Assembly: GCA_044350805.1 (NCBI GenBank) | Contig: JBILGU010000011.1 | Coordinates: 20,701-84,700, forward strand | Origin: UBA6136 sp044350805 | Lineage (GTDB): Bacteria; Pseudomonadota; Gammaproteobacteria; Methylococcales; Methylococcaceae | Length of the DNA stretch: 64,000 nt | Reading direction: 5' to 3' | Notes under the pieces: model-generated | What the model was told of the DNA's origin: nothing | The model's input: only the letters and a program-made list of their open reading frames with translations | Database searches by the model: none | Shown: positions 31,396-39,265 of the stretch, one piece after another | Layout of the letters: every line of letters begins with the position of its first letter | Numbering within the stretch: the first letter of the stretch is position 1 | Program-made: the position numbers and the translations under genes

Positions 31396-31830
31396 ATGTT
31401 CTCAGTCCTTCTCAGCGGTAAATTGACCAAAGATCCTAAGCCTGGTGTTGGTAGGAACGGCCAGCCTTACTGCACTGCCTCGATTCGAGTGCCGGTTCAG
31501 GGGCAAAAAGAAGACGAGCCGGATTTTGCCTTCGCCAGCGTGATTGCTTTTGGCGAAGAGGCTGAAAAATTGTCGAGGTTGCTGATAGGTGATGCCGTTT
31601 CGGTGGCAGGATCTGCACGACTGTCCCAATGGGAGCGTGACGGCAGGCAGATGACCGGGCTGAATGTGACGGCATCTGGCATTCTGAGTGCCTATGACCG
31701 CCGTAAACGATCAGGCGAGTCTGAGAGGCAGAGCGATGACCAAGACCATACGTTGAGCTACGGTCGACTCGTAAACCCCAGCCAAAATCAGCCCGCAGAA
31801 GAGGACTTCAGTGATGACCTCAGATTCTGA
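31396..31830 (+). CDS. ssb: Single-stranded DNA-binding protein
   Basis: The 144-residue product has an OB fold: FSVLLSGKLTKDPKPGVGRN, a central FAFASVIAFGEEAEKL, and VSVAGSARLSQWERDG. The C-terminal tail ends in acidic EEDFSDDLRF, similar to the SSB tip that recruits partners. The ATG at 31396 follows AGGG. It serves the replication module of the element. A longer start at 31354 is less likely. Confidence 0.8.
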   Translation: MFSVLLSGKLTKDPKPGVGRNGQPYCTASIRVPVQGQKEDEPDFAFASVIAFGEEAEKLSRLLIGDAVSVAGSARLSQWERDGRQMTGLNVTASGILSAYDRRKRSGESERQSDDQDHTLSYGRLVNPSQNQPAEEDFSDDLRF

Positions 31831-31838
31831 CCGGACGC

Positions 31839-32450
31839 ATGATGGCAGCCAAGAAGGTCGAAATTTTGTCCCCAAGAAAAGCCAAAGCGAAAGGCGCTGA
31901 ACAATCAAGGTCAGCCTCTCTTGCAGACTTGATGGTGAACCAGCCCGTCGGGGCTGCGATGACGGTGCATAATCTCAATCAATGCAAGGTCGTTGAGCTA
32001 AGCGATCTTCGAGACGTCATCGCGGCAGCCTCCGAGCGAGTGGCTTCCGGTGACATGAGTGGGATCGAGAAGATGCTGGTAGCGCAGTCTATCGCCCTGG
32101 ACGCCATGTTTTATAGGCTCACTGAAAAGGCACTGACCTCCGAGTGCCAACAACACTTGGAGGGGTTTCTGAAGCTCGCCTTGCGGGCGCAGAACCAGTC
32201 TAGATCAACGGCAGAGACCCTCTCAGCAATTAAGAATCCGCCCGTGGTGTTTGCAAAGCAAATGAATGTGGCCCAGAACCAGCAGATTAATAGCGGTCTC
32301 TCGTATGCGGGGGAAACCCAAAACCCGCAGAACGAACTATTGGAGAAGACCCATGGCGAATGGCTGGACACCGGAACGCAGAAAACGTCAGGCCGAGTTG
32401 ATTCGGACTTGGCGCCCGTGGGAGCGATCAACGGGACCTCGGACCACTGA
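31839..32450 (+). CDS. Island/phage hypothetical protein
   Basis: The 203-residue product has a basic N-terminus (PRKAKAKGAEQSR), a helical middle (EKMLVAQSIALDAMFYRLTEKA, ALRAQNQSRSTAETL) and a segment PPVVFAKQMNVAQNQQINSG common in small proteins near phage and island replication genes. The role is unknown. It starts 8 bases after ssb and overlaps the next small gene by ~98 bases in another frame. Confidence 0.55.
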   Translation: MMAAKKVEILSPRKAKAKGAEQSRSASLADLMVNQPVGAAMTVHNLNQCKVVELSDLRDVIAAASERVASGDMSGIEKMLVAQSIALDAMFYRLTEKALTSECQQHLEGFLKLALRAQNQSRSTAETLSAIKNPPVVFAKQMNVAQNQQINSGLSYAGETQNPQNELLEKTHGEWLDTGTQKTSGRVDSDLAPVGAINGTSDH

Positions 32451-32556
32451 GGGGAAGGGCATCTCTTCCGGGAACGCCTGCAGAGGCGGCATGCGTCAAC
32501 TTCAGCGAGAGGTTGCACGATGTCTTGCTGAACATCGGCGGATACTCGGTACCTAA
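32353..32556 (+). CDS. Small conserved island protein (GWTPERR family)
   Basis: The 67-residue product begins MANGWTPERRKRQAELIRTW and has RPWERSTGPRTTEGKGISS, a pattern found in many small island or phage proteins that carry Arg/Trp-rich ends. The function is unknown. It overlaps the preceding gene in a different frame; both reading frames look protein-like, so the overlap is probably real. Confidence 0.65.
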   Translation: MANGWTPERRKRQAELIRTWRPWERSTGPRTTEGKGISSGNACRGGMRQLQREVARCLAEHRRILGT

Positions 32557-32918
32557 GCCTTTTCCGCAGCTACACTATCAGGGTGCTTTTACCGAATAGA
32601 AGCCTGACCATGACGAAATTTGCCAGAAGGGAGAATCATTCCGTGGAGCATGAAGGTTACTTCAAGGGTTTGTGTAGGTTCCGTGTAGAACCCTAGTGCT
32701 TTATGTGAGATAAGGCTCCCTAGTCTAGGTTCTTCCCTTGATAAGCAGGGCATCATGCTTACAATTCCGACCGCTCCCTCTCATGGATTAGCGGATTCAT
32801 AGAGGGCAAAGTAGGAGGGAAACCGCCAAGCGAGAAGTCAGCCCCATTCGCCTACCTCAAGTCAGACCGATGCCTGATAAAACAGGGCGATATCAGATTG
32901 TGTTCTTTAGAGCTTGGT
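32557..32918. other. Intergenic region with two inverted repeats
   Basis: AGGGTT / AACCCT at ~32665-32694 and CCCTCT / AGAGGG at 32776-32806 can form hairpins. No gene is supported. A structured RNA is possible but not demonstrated. Confidence 0.35.
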
Positions 32919-33242
32919 TTAAGCTCGTTTGAGTGTCCTACGACACCAAACGAAGAAATATATTTGGTAGCAAAGGATTAAGTACGCGTCCCAGCTGTCG
33001 AGTCTGAACGCACCACTAAAAAAAAGGGGCAGATCGACAAGAATTAGGCCTATGGATAAGAGGATTCCGATGGGTTTAATCCAAAATCCTAGCAAAAATA
33101 GCAGCAGGCCCCCCATCCCAAAATGCCCACTTGGAGTTGATGTGGCAGGGTCAGGATTGAGTAGAAAGTTGGTTTCATAAGCGGTTTTTATTGCCTCACC
33201 TAGGAAAAATAGTTCGTAAGGAAAGGTTACAACATCAATCAT
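32919..33242 (-). CDS. Small membrane protein
   Basis: From the ATG at 33242 the product is ~107 residues with two or three hydrophobic segments (GGLLLFLLGFWIKPIGILLS, LILCYQIYFFVWC). The start overlaps the stop of the upstream zinc-ribbon gene (ATGA), so both are one unit. I do not recognise the family. The longer upstream frame is the shadow of the neighbour. Confidence 0.5.
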   Translation of the reverse strand: MIDVVTFPYELFFLGEAIKTAYETNFLLNPDPATSTPSGHFGMGGLLLFLLGFWIKPIGILLSIGLILVDLPLFFSGAFRLDSWDAYLILCYQIYFFVWCRRTLKRA

Positions 33243-33511
33243 TTCCGCTTTTCCAGTGGTACCAGGCGAAACCACAATGCGAATGTGGCTATGAGAACAA
33301 ACACCAATATGAAGATAGAAATTTTGGAGTACCCCGAGAGAATAAGAGCGCTGAAAGCAATGAAGAACGGAGAGATGGCGAGAAAAGATCGGCCATAAGG
33401 AATGCCTACTTTGCCACCGCATTCTTTACATCTTGTTGGAGCAGCCGGGCCGAGAGTGATCCTGCGGAATGAGGAGATACTTGGCTTATTGCAATGTGGA
33501 CAAATGTGCAT
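33239..33511 (-). CDS. Zinc-ribbon membrane protein
   Basis: The 90-residue product begins MHICPHCNKPSISSFRRITL with two CxxC pairs (CPHC, CKEC) forming a zinc ribbon, followed by two membrane helices (FLAISPFFIAFSALIL, IFILVFVLIATFALW). Similar short zinc-ribbon membrane proteins occur in many proteobacteria without known function. It is coupled to the next gene by a 4-base overlap. Confidence 0.6.
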   Translation of the reverse strand: MHICPHCNKPSISSFRRITLGPAAPTRCKECGGKVGIPYGRSFLAISPFFIAFSALILSGYSKISIFILVFVLIATFALWFRLVPLEKRK

Positions 33512-33636
33512 CGTCTACCTACCTTGATCTAGATTGTTTCTGGCGTTAGCTGGATTTAGGTCGATTAGAAGCATTTAATTGATTGTGGTCAAACGGTTAG
33601 GTGCGGATTAGTGTGAACGATCTTTCAAAGCCGCGG

Positions 33637-34005
33637 TTATTTGATCATCTCCGTCCAAAGGCACAAAGACGCACAAGCCACCTTAGCGGTGGTTTTTTTA
33701 TGACTGGAAAGTGATCCTGATCTGGACGCCGACTTATTATCTACGGGCGCAGAAACCACATTTTCAACGGGACGTTGGCCAGTGATGTTTTCGATGATGG
33801 TGGGTTGATCAAGCATGATCAAGGTCGATACCGGATTGTATTCGTCTTGCCAACCGAGGATGACGTTCTCCGCAAGATCGAAATTTGCTCGGATCGGCGT
33901 TCCAAGAGCTTTTCTTTCTCCCTGATTCGAAATAAAAACGCCAACTAGTGCGCCGCTATTGCCTATCGTCCACGCCGAGTCAAATCCAACGATCAGCTTG
34001 CCCAT
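33637..34005 (-). pseudogene. Truncated DUF429-like gene
   Basis: From MGKLIVGFDSAWTIGNSGAL to RPVENVVSAPVDNKSASR the product matches the N-terminal third of DUF429-like proteins (GFDSAW and LLDQPT...GQRPVEN motifs). After Arg the frame runs into unrelated sequence (SGSLSSHKKTT) and stops, so the gene is cut short by a frameshift or deletion. It is divergent from the first NUDIX gene. Confidence 0.55.
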
Positions 34006-34065
34006 TTTGTTCGAAATCCTCACTTGAGGATGTATGCTTCAGCGATACTACAGAAGCAAAGGGTT

Positions 34066-34500
34066 ATGCCACTGAATGCAGAAAATAAGCCCACTTTTCG
34101 ACTGGGAGAGCCGTTGACTGTTATCCGCGTCTTAGCAGCCGTGATTGAAAAAGACGGTAAGTGGCTCTTAGGTAAAAGGCCCCCTCAGAAGCGCCATGGC
34201 GGGCTTTGGGAGTTTCCGGGAGGAAAGTACGAAATGGGTGAGACCACTTTCGATGTGGCCGCTAGGGAGCTTGCAGAGGAGATGGCTGTCGATGTCTTGC
34301 GTGTCGGAGAGATCTTGCTCCGATCCGGGGATCTGGGATCCACGTACATCATCGAGTTTACAGAGGTCCTCATTGATGGGGTCCCCACCGCGCTTGAACA
34401 TGAGGCCATTGGCTGGTTCGATCTAGAGGAGATGAAGGCACTTGAGCTGGCTCCATCGGATCTCATGTTTTCAGATTTTTTGAGGAACCGGGGTGGCTGA
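34066..34500 (+). CDS. NUDIX (MutT/NudG-like) nucleotide hydrolase, copy 1
   Basis: The 144-residue product has the NUDIX box (GGKYEMGETTFDVAARELAEE, residues ~52-72): Gly, Glu and the REL-EE metal-binding Glu residues are all present; only the usual Gly of EExGU is Ala. KRHGGLWEFPGG before it is typical of MutT/NudG enzymes. NudG hydrolyses damaged or modified dCTP such as 5-methyl- and 5-hydroxy-dCTP. It overlaps the SRA-like/HNH nuclease gene by 8 bases, so the two are translationally coupled. A second pair lies at 44741-45959. Confidence 0.85.
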   Translation: MPLNAENKPTFRLGEPLTVIRVLAAVIEKDGKWLLGKRPPQKRHGGLWEFPGGKYEMGETTFDVAARELAEEMAVDVLRVGEILLRSGDLGSTYIIEFTEVLIDGVPTALEHEAIGWFDLEEMKALELAPSDLMFSDFLRNRGG

Positions 34501-35317
34501 ACAATTCGATCTCATTCCCGGTGGCGTCTATAAGCGTACACGCCTCCATGAGAGGTTCGGAGGACAGCGTCAGGGGGGTATCAGTACTCCGGCCGACGCG
34601 CCGCTAGTTTTGCTGTTCTCAAACGATTCTGGGGCTGTTTACGGCTACACAGATGGTTTTCAGTCGGATGGTAGTTTCTGCTACACCGGTGAAGGGCAGG
34701 TCGGTGACATGGCCTTCGTTCGGGGAAATAGGGCTGTTCTTGAACATCGGCTCGATGGACGCCAATTGCATCTCTTCGAGCAGGCGGACAAAGCAGCACA
34801 CGTACGCTACCTGGGAGAGGTTGAGTACCTGGATCACCATGAAACACTCGGACCCGACAAGAATGGTGATACAAGGAAGGTTATTGTATTTGCTCTCGGG
34901 ATGGTTGCACCTCAATCAATCGAGGTCGACGATCAACTGGATAATCTCAAGAAGCTCAGTCAGTGCAGCATAGCGGAACTAAGAAAAGCGGCACTGGCGA
35001 ACAGCGGATCAAAGGCGAGCTATCAGGAGCGCGCGGCGTTGGTTCGTTATCGGAGTGAGGCGGTCAAGCTTTATGTTCGGAAACGCGCTGGTGGAATTTG
35101 TGAGGCGTGCAAGCAACCTGCTCCGTTCCGTACGAAGAAGGGGGAACCCTATTTGGAGCCTCATCACACGACACGCCTGGCCGACGGTGGTCCGGATCAT
35201 CCACGACACGTAGCGGCAATTTGCCCCACCTGCCATCGCAGGATTCACTCTGGGGTCGATGGTAATGAGATCAATGCTGCGCTTGAGGGCTACCTGGCAA
35301 GCATCGAAATTGGTTAA
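34493..35317 (+). CDS. SRA-like / HNH nuclease (type IV restriction-like), copy 1
   Basis: The 274-residue product has an N-terminal SRA/YDG-like module (RFGGQRQGGISTP, SNDSGAVYGYTDGF, CYTGEGQVGDM, ~residues 22-90) that in relatives flips out modified cytosine. The C-terminal HNH nuclease has zinc CxxC pairs CEAC (~203) and CPTC (~243) around EPHHT (~222), the metal-binding His-His. It should cut DNA with modified bases. It starts inside the NUDIX gene (8-base overlap). The HNH domain is ~81% identical to that of copy 2, while the N-terminal half is less alike. Confidence 0.85.
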   Translation: MAEQFDLIPGGVYKRTRLHERFGGQRQGGISTPADAPLVLLFSNDSGAVYGYTDGFQSDGSFCYTGEGQVGDMAFVRGNRAVLEHRLDGRQLHLFEQADKAAHVRYLGEVEYLDHHETLGPDKNGDTRKVIVFALGMVAPQSIEVDDQLDNLKKLSQCSIAELRKAALANSGSKASYQERAALVRYRSEAVKLYVRKRAGGICEACKQPAPFRTKKGEPYLEPHHTTRLADGGPDHPRHVAAICPTCHRRIHSGVDGNEINAALEGYLASIEIG

Positions 35318-35401
35318 TGGGCTTAGTAGCCTCACCGCTAGAGAGAACTTAAAGACTCTGCCCCAATCATGCCTTAGTCACATAGCCCGCCCATTCTCCA
35401 C

Positions 35402-36124
35402 TCAGCGGATTTGCCTGAAACTATTGACATAGATCGATATATCAGCGGCATTATTAATGGTGAACCTCTTTCCTTCGATTCGGACGGTAAGACTCAAGCT
35501 CTCGCCACCCCTAATAACATTAGTACCCATGAAGGTGCTTATTTGAGAGCTTGGCATCACAATGTAATCGCACCGCTTGTCGCGACGCAGGACTAAAACA
35601 TAAAAAGTGGAGCCAGAATCATTGGCCTCAAAAGACTTTTTCTTTATGGTAAATCTAAATAAGCCATCCTTTGATGTGGCCGTTTTTACCTGAACATGGT
35701 AATACTTGTTTTTTTCATCAGCAGCGATAATGTCAATGCCTTTGTCCACTGACATTAATGAAACATTAAAGCCCCTGAATAACAGCTCCGACATAACAGC
35801 ATATTCGCCGCCGCGTCCTACGTAACCTGTGTCTGAGACGTCTTCTAGTTCCGGAGGGAAGTTTGTCTCAATCGGCTGCGATCTTCCCCGCTTTAACTTG
35901 TAAACGCCACGCTTAAAGCCACCCGCGCTATTTTTTACCCTGGTAAAGGGTGAATCCTTTCGCTTAACGCTTGATGAGAGAGATGAGGATAGCTTTGCCA
36001 CAAGCGAGTCCTGGGATACCCCCTTGATCAACTCCCTGGAAATTGCATTGGCGGCAATCTCATGGACCGTCATTTCTGTCTTGACGTCTGAAAGTATAGT
36101 GATCGCCAAATCTATGGTTTTCAT
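35402..36124 (-). CDS. HARE-HTH / PD-(D/E)XK (DUF4365-like) nuclease
   Basis: Residues ~1-75 resemble the HARE-HTH domain (MKTIDLAITILSDVKTEMTVHEIA...RELIKG), which other restriction proteins use to sense DNA. Residues ~100-160 fit a PD-(D/E)XK core of the Mrr/DUF4365 kind: GRGGEYAVMSELLFRGFNV (Glu), DKGIDIIAADE (Asp), YYHVQVKTA (Q-x-K). It would cut DNA. It is convergent with the NUDIX/HNH pair and lies in the defence cargo. The substrate is unknown. Confidence 0.65.
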   Translation of the reverse strand: MKTIDLAITILSDVKTEMTVHEIAANAISRELIKGVSQDSLVAKLSSSLSSSVKRKDSPFTRVKNSAGGFKRGVYKLKRGRSQPIETNFPPELEDVSDTGYVGRGGEYAVMSELLFRGFNVSLMSVDKGIDIIAADEKNKYYHVQVKTATSKDGLFRFTIKKKSFEANDSGSTFYVLVLRRDKRCDYIVMPSSQISTFMGTNVIRGGESLSLTVRIEGKRFTINNAADISIYVNSFRQIR

Positions 36125-36128
36125 ATGA

Positions 36129-36401
36129 TCAGTTTTCCGCCCTTACTGAGTAACCCCGTTGCCTCATGCAATCCTCATATCGTGAGTCCTTAATTCCCCG
36201 ACAAATTGGGGCGCCTACACCGCAAAAAAGTACAGATGAAAGGGTATTGATTTGGCTGGCTTGGTAGCACTGCATTGAGTCAATCGTCTGACCCTGTGCG
36301 TTCTTCCCCTGTGGCGCCGTTTCAATCTTGTAATGCGTTTGTGCGCATCCGCTCAAAACCATCCCGGCAACGAATGGCGTCAAGCTTTTCAAAAGCTCCA
36401 T
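36129..36401 (-). CDS. Small lipoprotein, tandem paralogue A
   Basis: The 90-residue product has a lipobox (LTPFVAGMVLSGC) and shares the layout of the next gene: AP-G at the start of the mature part, then DSMQCYQASQ and SRYEDCMRQRGY. The two Cys suggest a disulfide. Start and preceding stop overlap by one base. Function unknown. Confidence 0.6.
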   Translation of the reverse strand: MELLKSLTPFVAGMVLSGCAQTHYKIETAPQGKNAQGQTIDSMQCYQASQINTLSSVLFCGVGAPICRGIKDSRYEDCMRQRGYSVRAEN

Positions 36402-36655
36402 CAGTCTTTCTCCTTAACCGTGTATCCGAGAGCATTCATGCAATCCTGGTAACGGCTTTTGGCCATGTTGTGGTAAATCGCGTTTCCAACACCATATAAC
36501 CAGGGGCCACTAACTTGGCTTTGTTGGCTGCATTGAGTGCTGTCGAGTTTTTGTTGGTCCGTCGTTTTGCCCGTGGGCGCTTTGACGATGTTGAATTGCG
36601 CGGGCGCACAGGCGCTCAAAAGGATTCCCGCAGTGATTAAGGTTGGAAGTTTCAT
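36401..36655 (-). CDS. Small lipoprotein, tandem paralogue B
   Basis: The 84-residue product has a lipobox (LITAGILLSAC) and NIVKAPTGKT, DSTQCSQQSQ and SRYQDCMNALGY, paralogous to the downstream gene. Similar lipoproteins with a YxDCM tail occur in many Gram-negatives. The pair is divergent from the XRE gene. Confidence 0.6.
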   Translation of the reverse strand: MKLPTLITAGILLSACAPAQFNIVKAPTGKTTDQQKLDSTQCSQQSQVSGPWLYGVGNAIYHNMAKSRYQDCMNALGYTVKEKD

Positions 36656-36775
36656 CCGAATCGCCCCCGCGATGTGGTTTATTGGAGGGCATAATTGTAG
36701 TCTATATGCCGTGGCTTAATAAGCGTGGCCCTGATTGACTCTTAAACGAAGACTAACCCTTTGTGCGAGGGGGTT

Positions 36776-37015
36776 ATGTCACTGGAAGACAATCAGATTC
36801 TGCGGGCTGCTTTGAGTCGGAATATCCGGAATCTCAGGAAAGCTCAGGGACTAGCGCAAGAGCGGCTTGGTCTTGAAGCTGGAGTTGATCGGACGTTTGT
36901 GTCTAAGTTGGAGCGTGAGATCGGTAATCCCACCTTGGATATCTTGGTTAAGATTGCTAATAGGCTTGGTGTTCGAGTGGTGGATTTGCTCGAAATAAAG
37001 CCTGAAGACGACTAG
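36776..37015 (+). CDS. XRE-family regulator
   Basis: The 79-residue product is a single helix-turn-helix domain of the XRE/Cro type (RNIRNLRKAQGLAQERLGLEAG, DRTFVSKLERE, PTLDILVKIANRLG). Its size and position just before a restriction operon fit a controller (C) protein or a related regulator of hsd expression. It starts 120 bases after the divergent lipoprotein genes. The ATG at 36776 follows GGGGG. Confidence 0.75.
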   Translation: MSLEDNQILRAALSRNIRNLRKAQGLAQERLGLEAGVDRTFVSKLEREIGNPTLDILVKIANRLGVRVVDLLEIKPEDD

Positions 37016-37025
37016 CAAATGATTA

Positions 37026-37733
37026 ATGTGGCCAAGGTTCAAATTATTCAGAGGCGGGAAATTGCAAACTCAAGACGCTCCCACTGATCGCCTAATTAAA
37101 TGCAATTGTTGTGGGCGAGAAACTCGCCACCATTCTGTTTCGATAGTAAGGAAGGTGAGAGATGAGGGGCCTTCGCATTACCCAATAGATGTTGTGACAA
37201 CTTGGGTGCTTTGGCAGTGCCAAGGGTGCGAAGAGGTGGCGATGCAGCGATCTGTTTGGCACTCTGAAATGGATTTTGCTGATGGCTTTGATGAAGGCGA
37301 TTTCTTCCCGCCGAGGGCTGTAAGGAAACTTCCAGAATGGATTCAGCGACAAGAGGTATCTCGATACTCAGCCCTCTTGGTGGAAATCTACTCTGCACTG
37401 ACTATGCGCTCCTACAGGCTGGCTATGATGGGGTCACGAGCGCTGATTGATCTCATCCTTAGATCCTCTGTCGGGGATAAAGGTAATTTCACTCTTGGGT
37501 TGGACGCTTTTGTTAAAGAGGGTTTGATTACGGAAAAGCAAAGGGATGTACTTATTGCTGCCATTGACGCAGGACATGCCGCAGCTCATAGATCTCATGT
37601 CCCAAAACAAAGGGAAGTCGAAATAGTCTTGGACATAATAGAGAACTTAATCTACGCCGAGGTCTCCGTGAGAGATGCTGAATTGTTGAAAGCGAGAACA
37701 CCGAAGAGAAAGACGTTTACAAAGATTCAATAA
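37026..37733 (+). CDS. DUF4145-family protein
   Basis: The 235-residue product has a zinc-finger-like N-terminus (IKCNCCGRETRHH and WQCQGCEE, two Cys pairs) and a helical DUF4145 domain (EIYSALTMRSYRLAMMGSRALI, GHAAAHRSH). DUF4145 proteins often sit beside restriction systems and phage-defence genes, but the role is unclear. It starts 10 bases after the XRE stop, so the two may be one unit upstream of hsdM. Confidence 0.65.
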   Translation: MWPRFKLFRGGKLQTQDAPTDRLIKCNCCGRETRHHSVSIVRKVRDEGPSHYPIDVVTTWVLWQCQGCEEVAMQRSVWHSEMDFADGFDEGDFFPPRAVRKLPEWIQRQEVSRYSALLVEIYSALTMRSYRLAMMGSRALIDLILRSSVGDKGNFTLGLDAFVKEGLITEKQRDVLIAAIDAGHAAAHRSHVPKQREVEIVLDIIENLIYAEVSVRDAELLKARTPKRKTFTKIQ

Positions 37734-37810
37734 TTACGTTTCATTTTTCCCTGTGCAGACGTTTCAAGTAGAGTAAGCAGTTTGGTAATCCACCTCAAAT
37801 TGCTGATCCA

Positions 37811-39265
37811 ATGTTTGAACAAGCCTTCAAGAATATTGACGCTGACCTTCGTAACGAGGCTGGCTGCACTACAGAACTCGACTACACCGAACAGACCTCC
37901 TGGCTCCTGTTCCTGAAGTACCTAGATGGCTTGGAGCAGGACAAGGCCCTGGAGGCCGAACTGGATGGTAAGCAGTACGCCTACATACTTGATGAACCCT
38001 TCCGCTGGTCATCATGGGCTGCGCCCAAGGACGAGAATGGCAATCTCGACCACAACAAGGCGAAGACCGGAGATGATCTCCACGAGTTTGTGGATCTTTC
38101 GCTATTCCCCTACCTCAAAGGCTTTAAGTTGAGGGCTACCGGCCCGAACACTATCGAATACAAGATAGGCGAGATTTTTGGGGAGATCAAAAACAAGATC
38201 CAAAGCGGCTATACCCTGCGAGAGATCATTGACCACATCGATCAACTGCGCTTCCGTTCACAGGCCGAGAAGCACGAACTCTCGCACCTGTATGAAGCCA
38301 AAATCAAAAACATGGGTAACGCTGGCCGAAACGGCGGCGAATACTACACCCCACGCCCCCTTATTCGGGCGATGGTCCAGGTGGTGCAACCCAAGATTGG
38401 CGAACGCATCTATGACGGAGCCTGCGGCTCTGCGGGCTTCCTCTGCGAGTCTTTCGATTATCTGCGGGGGCAGGAGGGTCTGACAGCAGACAATCTCAGA
38501 ACCCTTCAGGAGCGCACCTTCTATGGCAAGGAGAAGAAGCCCCTTGCCTATGTGATTGCGATCATGAACATGATCCTTCACGGCATTGAAGCGCCGAACA
38601 TCATGCACACCAACACCCTGACTGAAAACCTAGCGGACATTCAGGACAAGGACAGGATGGACGTAATCCTCGCAAATCCTCCTTTCGGGGGAGGTGAGCG
38701 TAAGGAGGTGCAGCACAATTTTCCGATCCGTACTGGCGAGACAGCATTCCTCTTCTTGCAGCACTTCATCAAGATGCTCAAGGCTGGGGGGCGGGCAGCG
38801 GTGGTCATCAAGAACACATTCCTGTCGAACACCGACAACGCTTCAGTCAGCCTTCGAAAGTTACTTCTGGAATCCTGCAATCTGCATACGGTACTGGATT
38901 GTCCTGGTGGCACGTTTCAGGGGGCGGGCGTCAAAACTGTTGTGCTGTTTTTCGAGAAAGGAACGCCGACACGAAATGTCTGGTACTACCAGCTCGACCC
39001 CGGTCGCAACCTCGGCAAAACTAACCCGCTCAACGACGCTGACCTGGCCGAGTTTGTCGAACTGCAAAAGACCCAGGCCGATTCCGATAAAAGCTGGCGC
39101 ATCGATATCGCATCGATCGATACCACCACCTACGACCTGTCGGTGAAGAACCCGAACGGAGGGGAGGCAGTCATTCACCGCAGTCCGCAGGAGATCATGG
39201 ACGAGATTGCCGCACTGGATGCTGAGAGCGCGGAAGTGCTGGCGAAGATCAGGTCGTTGCTATGA
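37811..39265 (+). CDS. hsdM: Type I restriction-modification methyltransferase subunit HsdM
   Basis: The 484-residue product has an N-terminal helical HsdM domain (~1-130), AdoMet-binding motif I as DGACGSAGFL (~200) and the catalytic motif IV NPPFGG (~290), which is typical of N6-adenine methyltransferases. NGGEYYTPRPLIRAM precedes motif I as usual. It methylates the recognition site with HsdS. The stop overlaps the hsdS start by 4 bases. Confidence 0.95.
   Translation: MFEQAFKNIDADLRNEAGCTTELDYTEQTSWLLFLKYLDGLEQDKALEAELDGKQYAYILDEPFRWSSWAAPKDENGNLDHNKAKTGDDLHEFVDLSLFPYLKGFKLRATGPNTIEYKIGEIFGEIKNKIQSGYTLREIIDHIDQLRFRSQAEKHELSHLYEAKIKNMGNAGRNGGEYYTPRPLIRAMVQVVQPKIGERIYDGACGSAGFLCESFDYLRGQEGLTADNLRTLQERTFYGKEKKPLAYVIAIMNMILHGIEAPNIMHTNTLTENLADIQDKDRMDVILANPPFGGGERKEVQHNFPIRTGETAFLFLQHFIKMLKAGGRAAVVIKNTFLSNTDNASVSLRKLLLESCNLHTVLDCPGGTFQGAGVKTVVLFFEKGTPTRNVWYYQLDPGRNLGKTNPLNDADLAEFVELQKTQADSDKSWRIDIASIDTTTYDLSVKNPNGGEAVIHRSPQEIMDEIAALDAESAEVLAKIRSLL

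Noticed and set aside
34066..34500. First NUDIX gene as inactive because of the Ala in EExGU
   Set aside because: All metal-binding Glu residues are present; the Gly at this place is not a ligand, so activity is likely retained.
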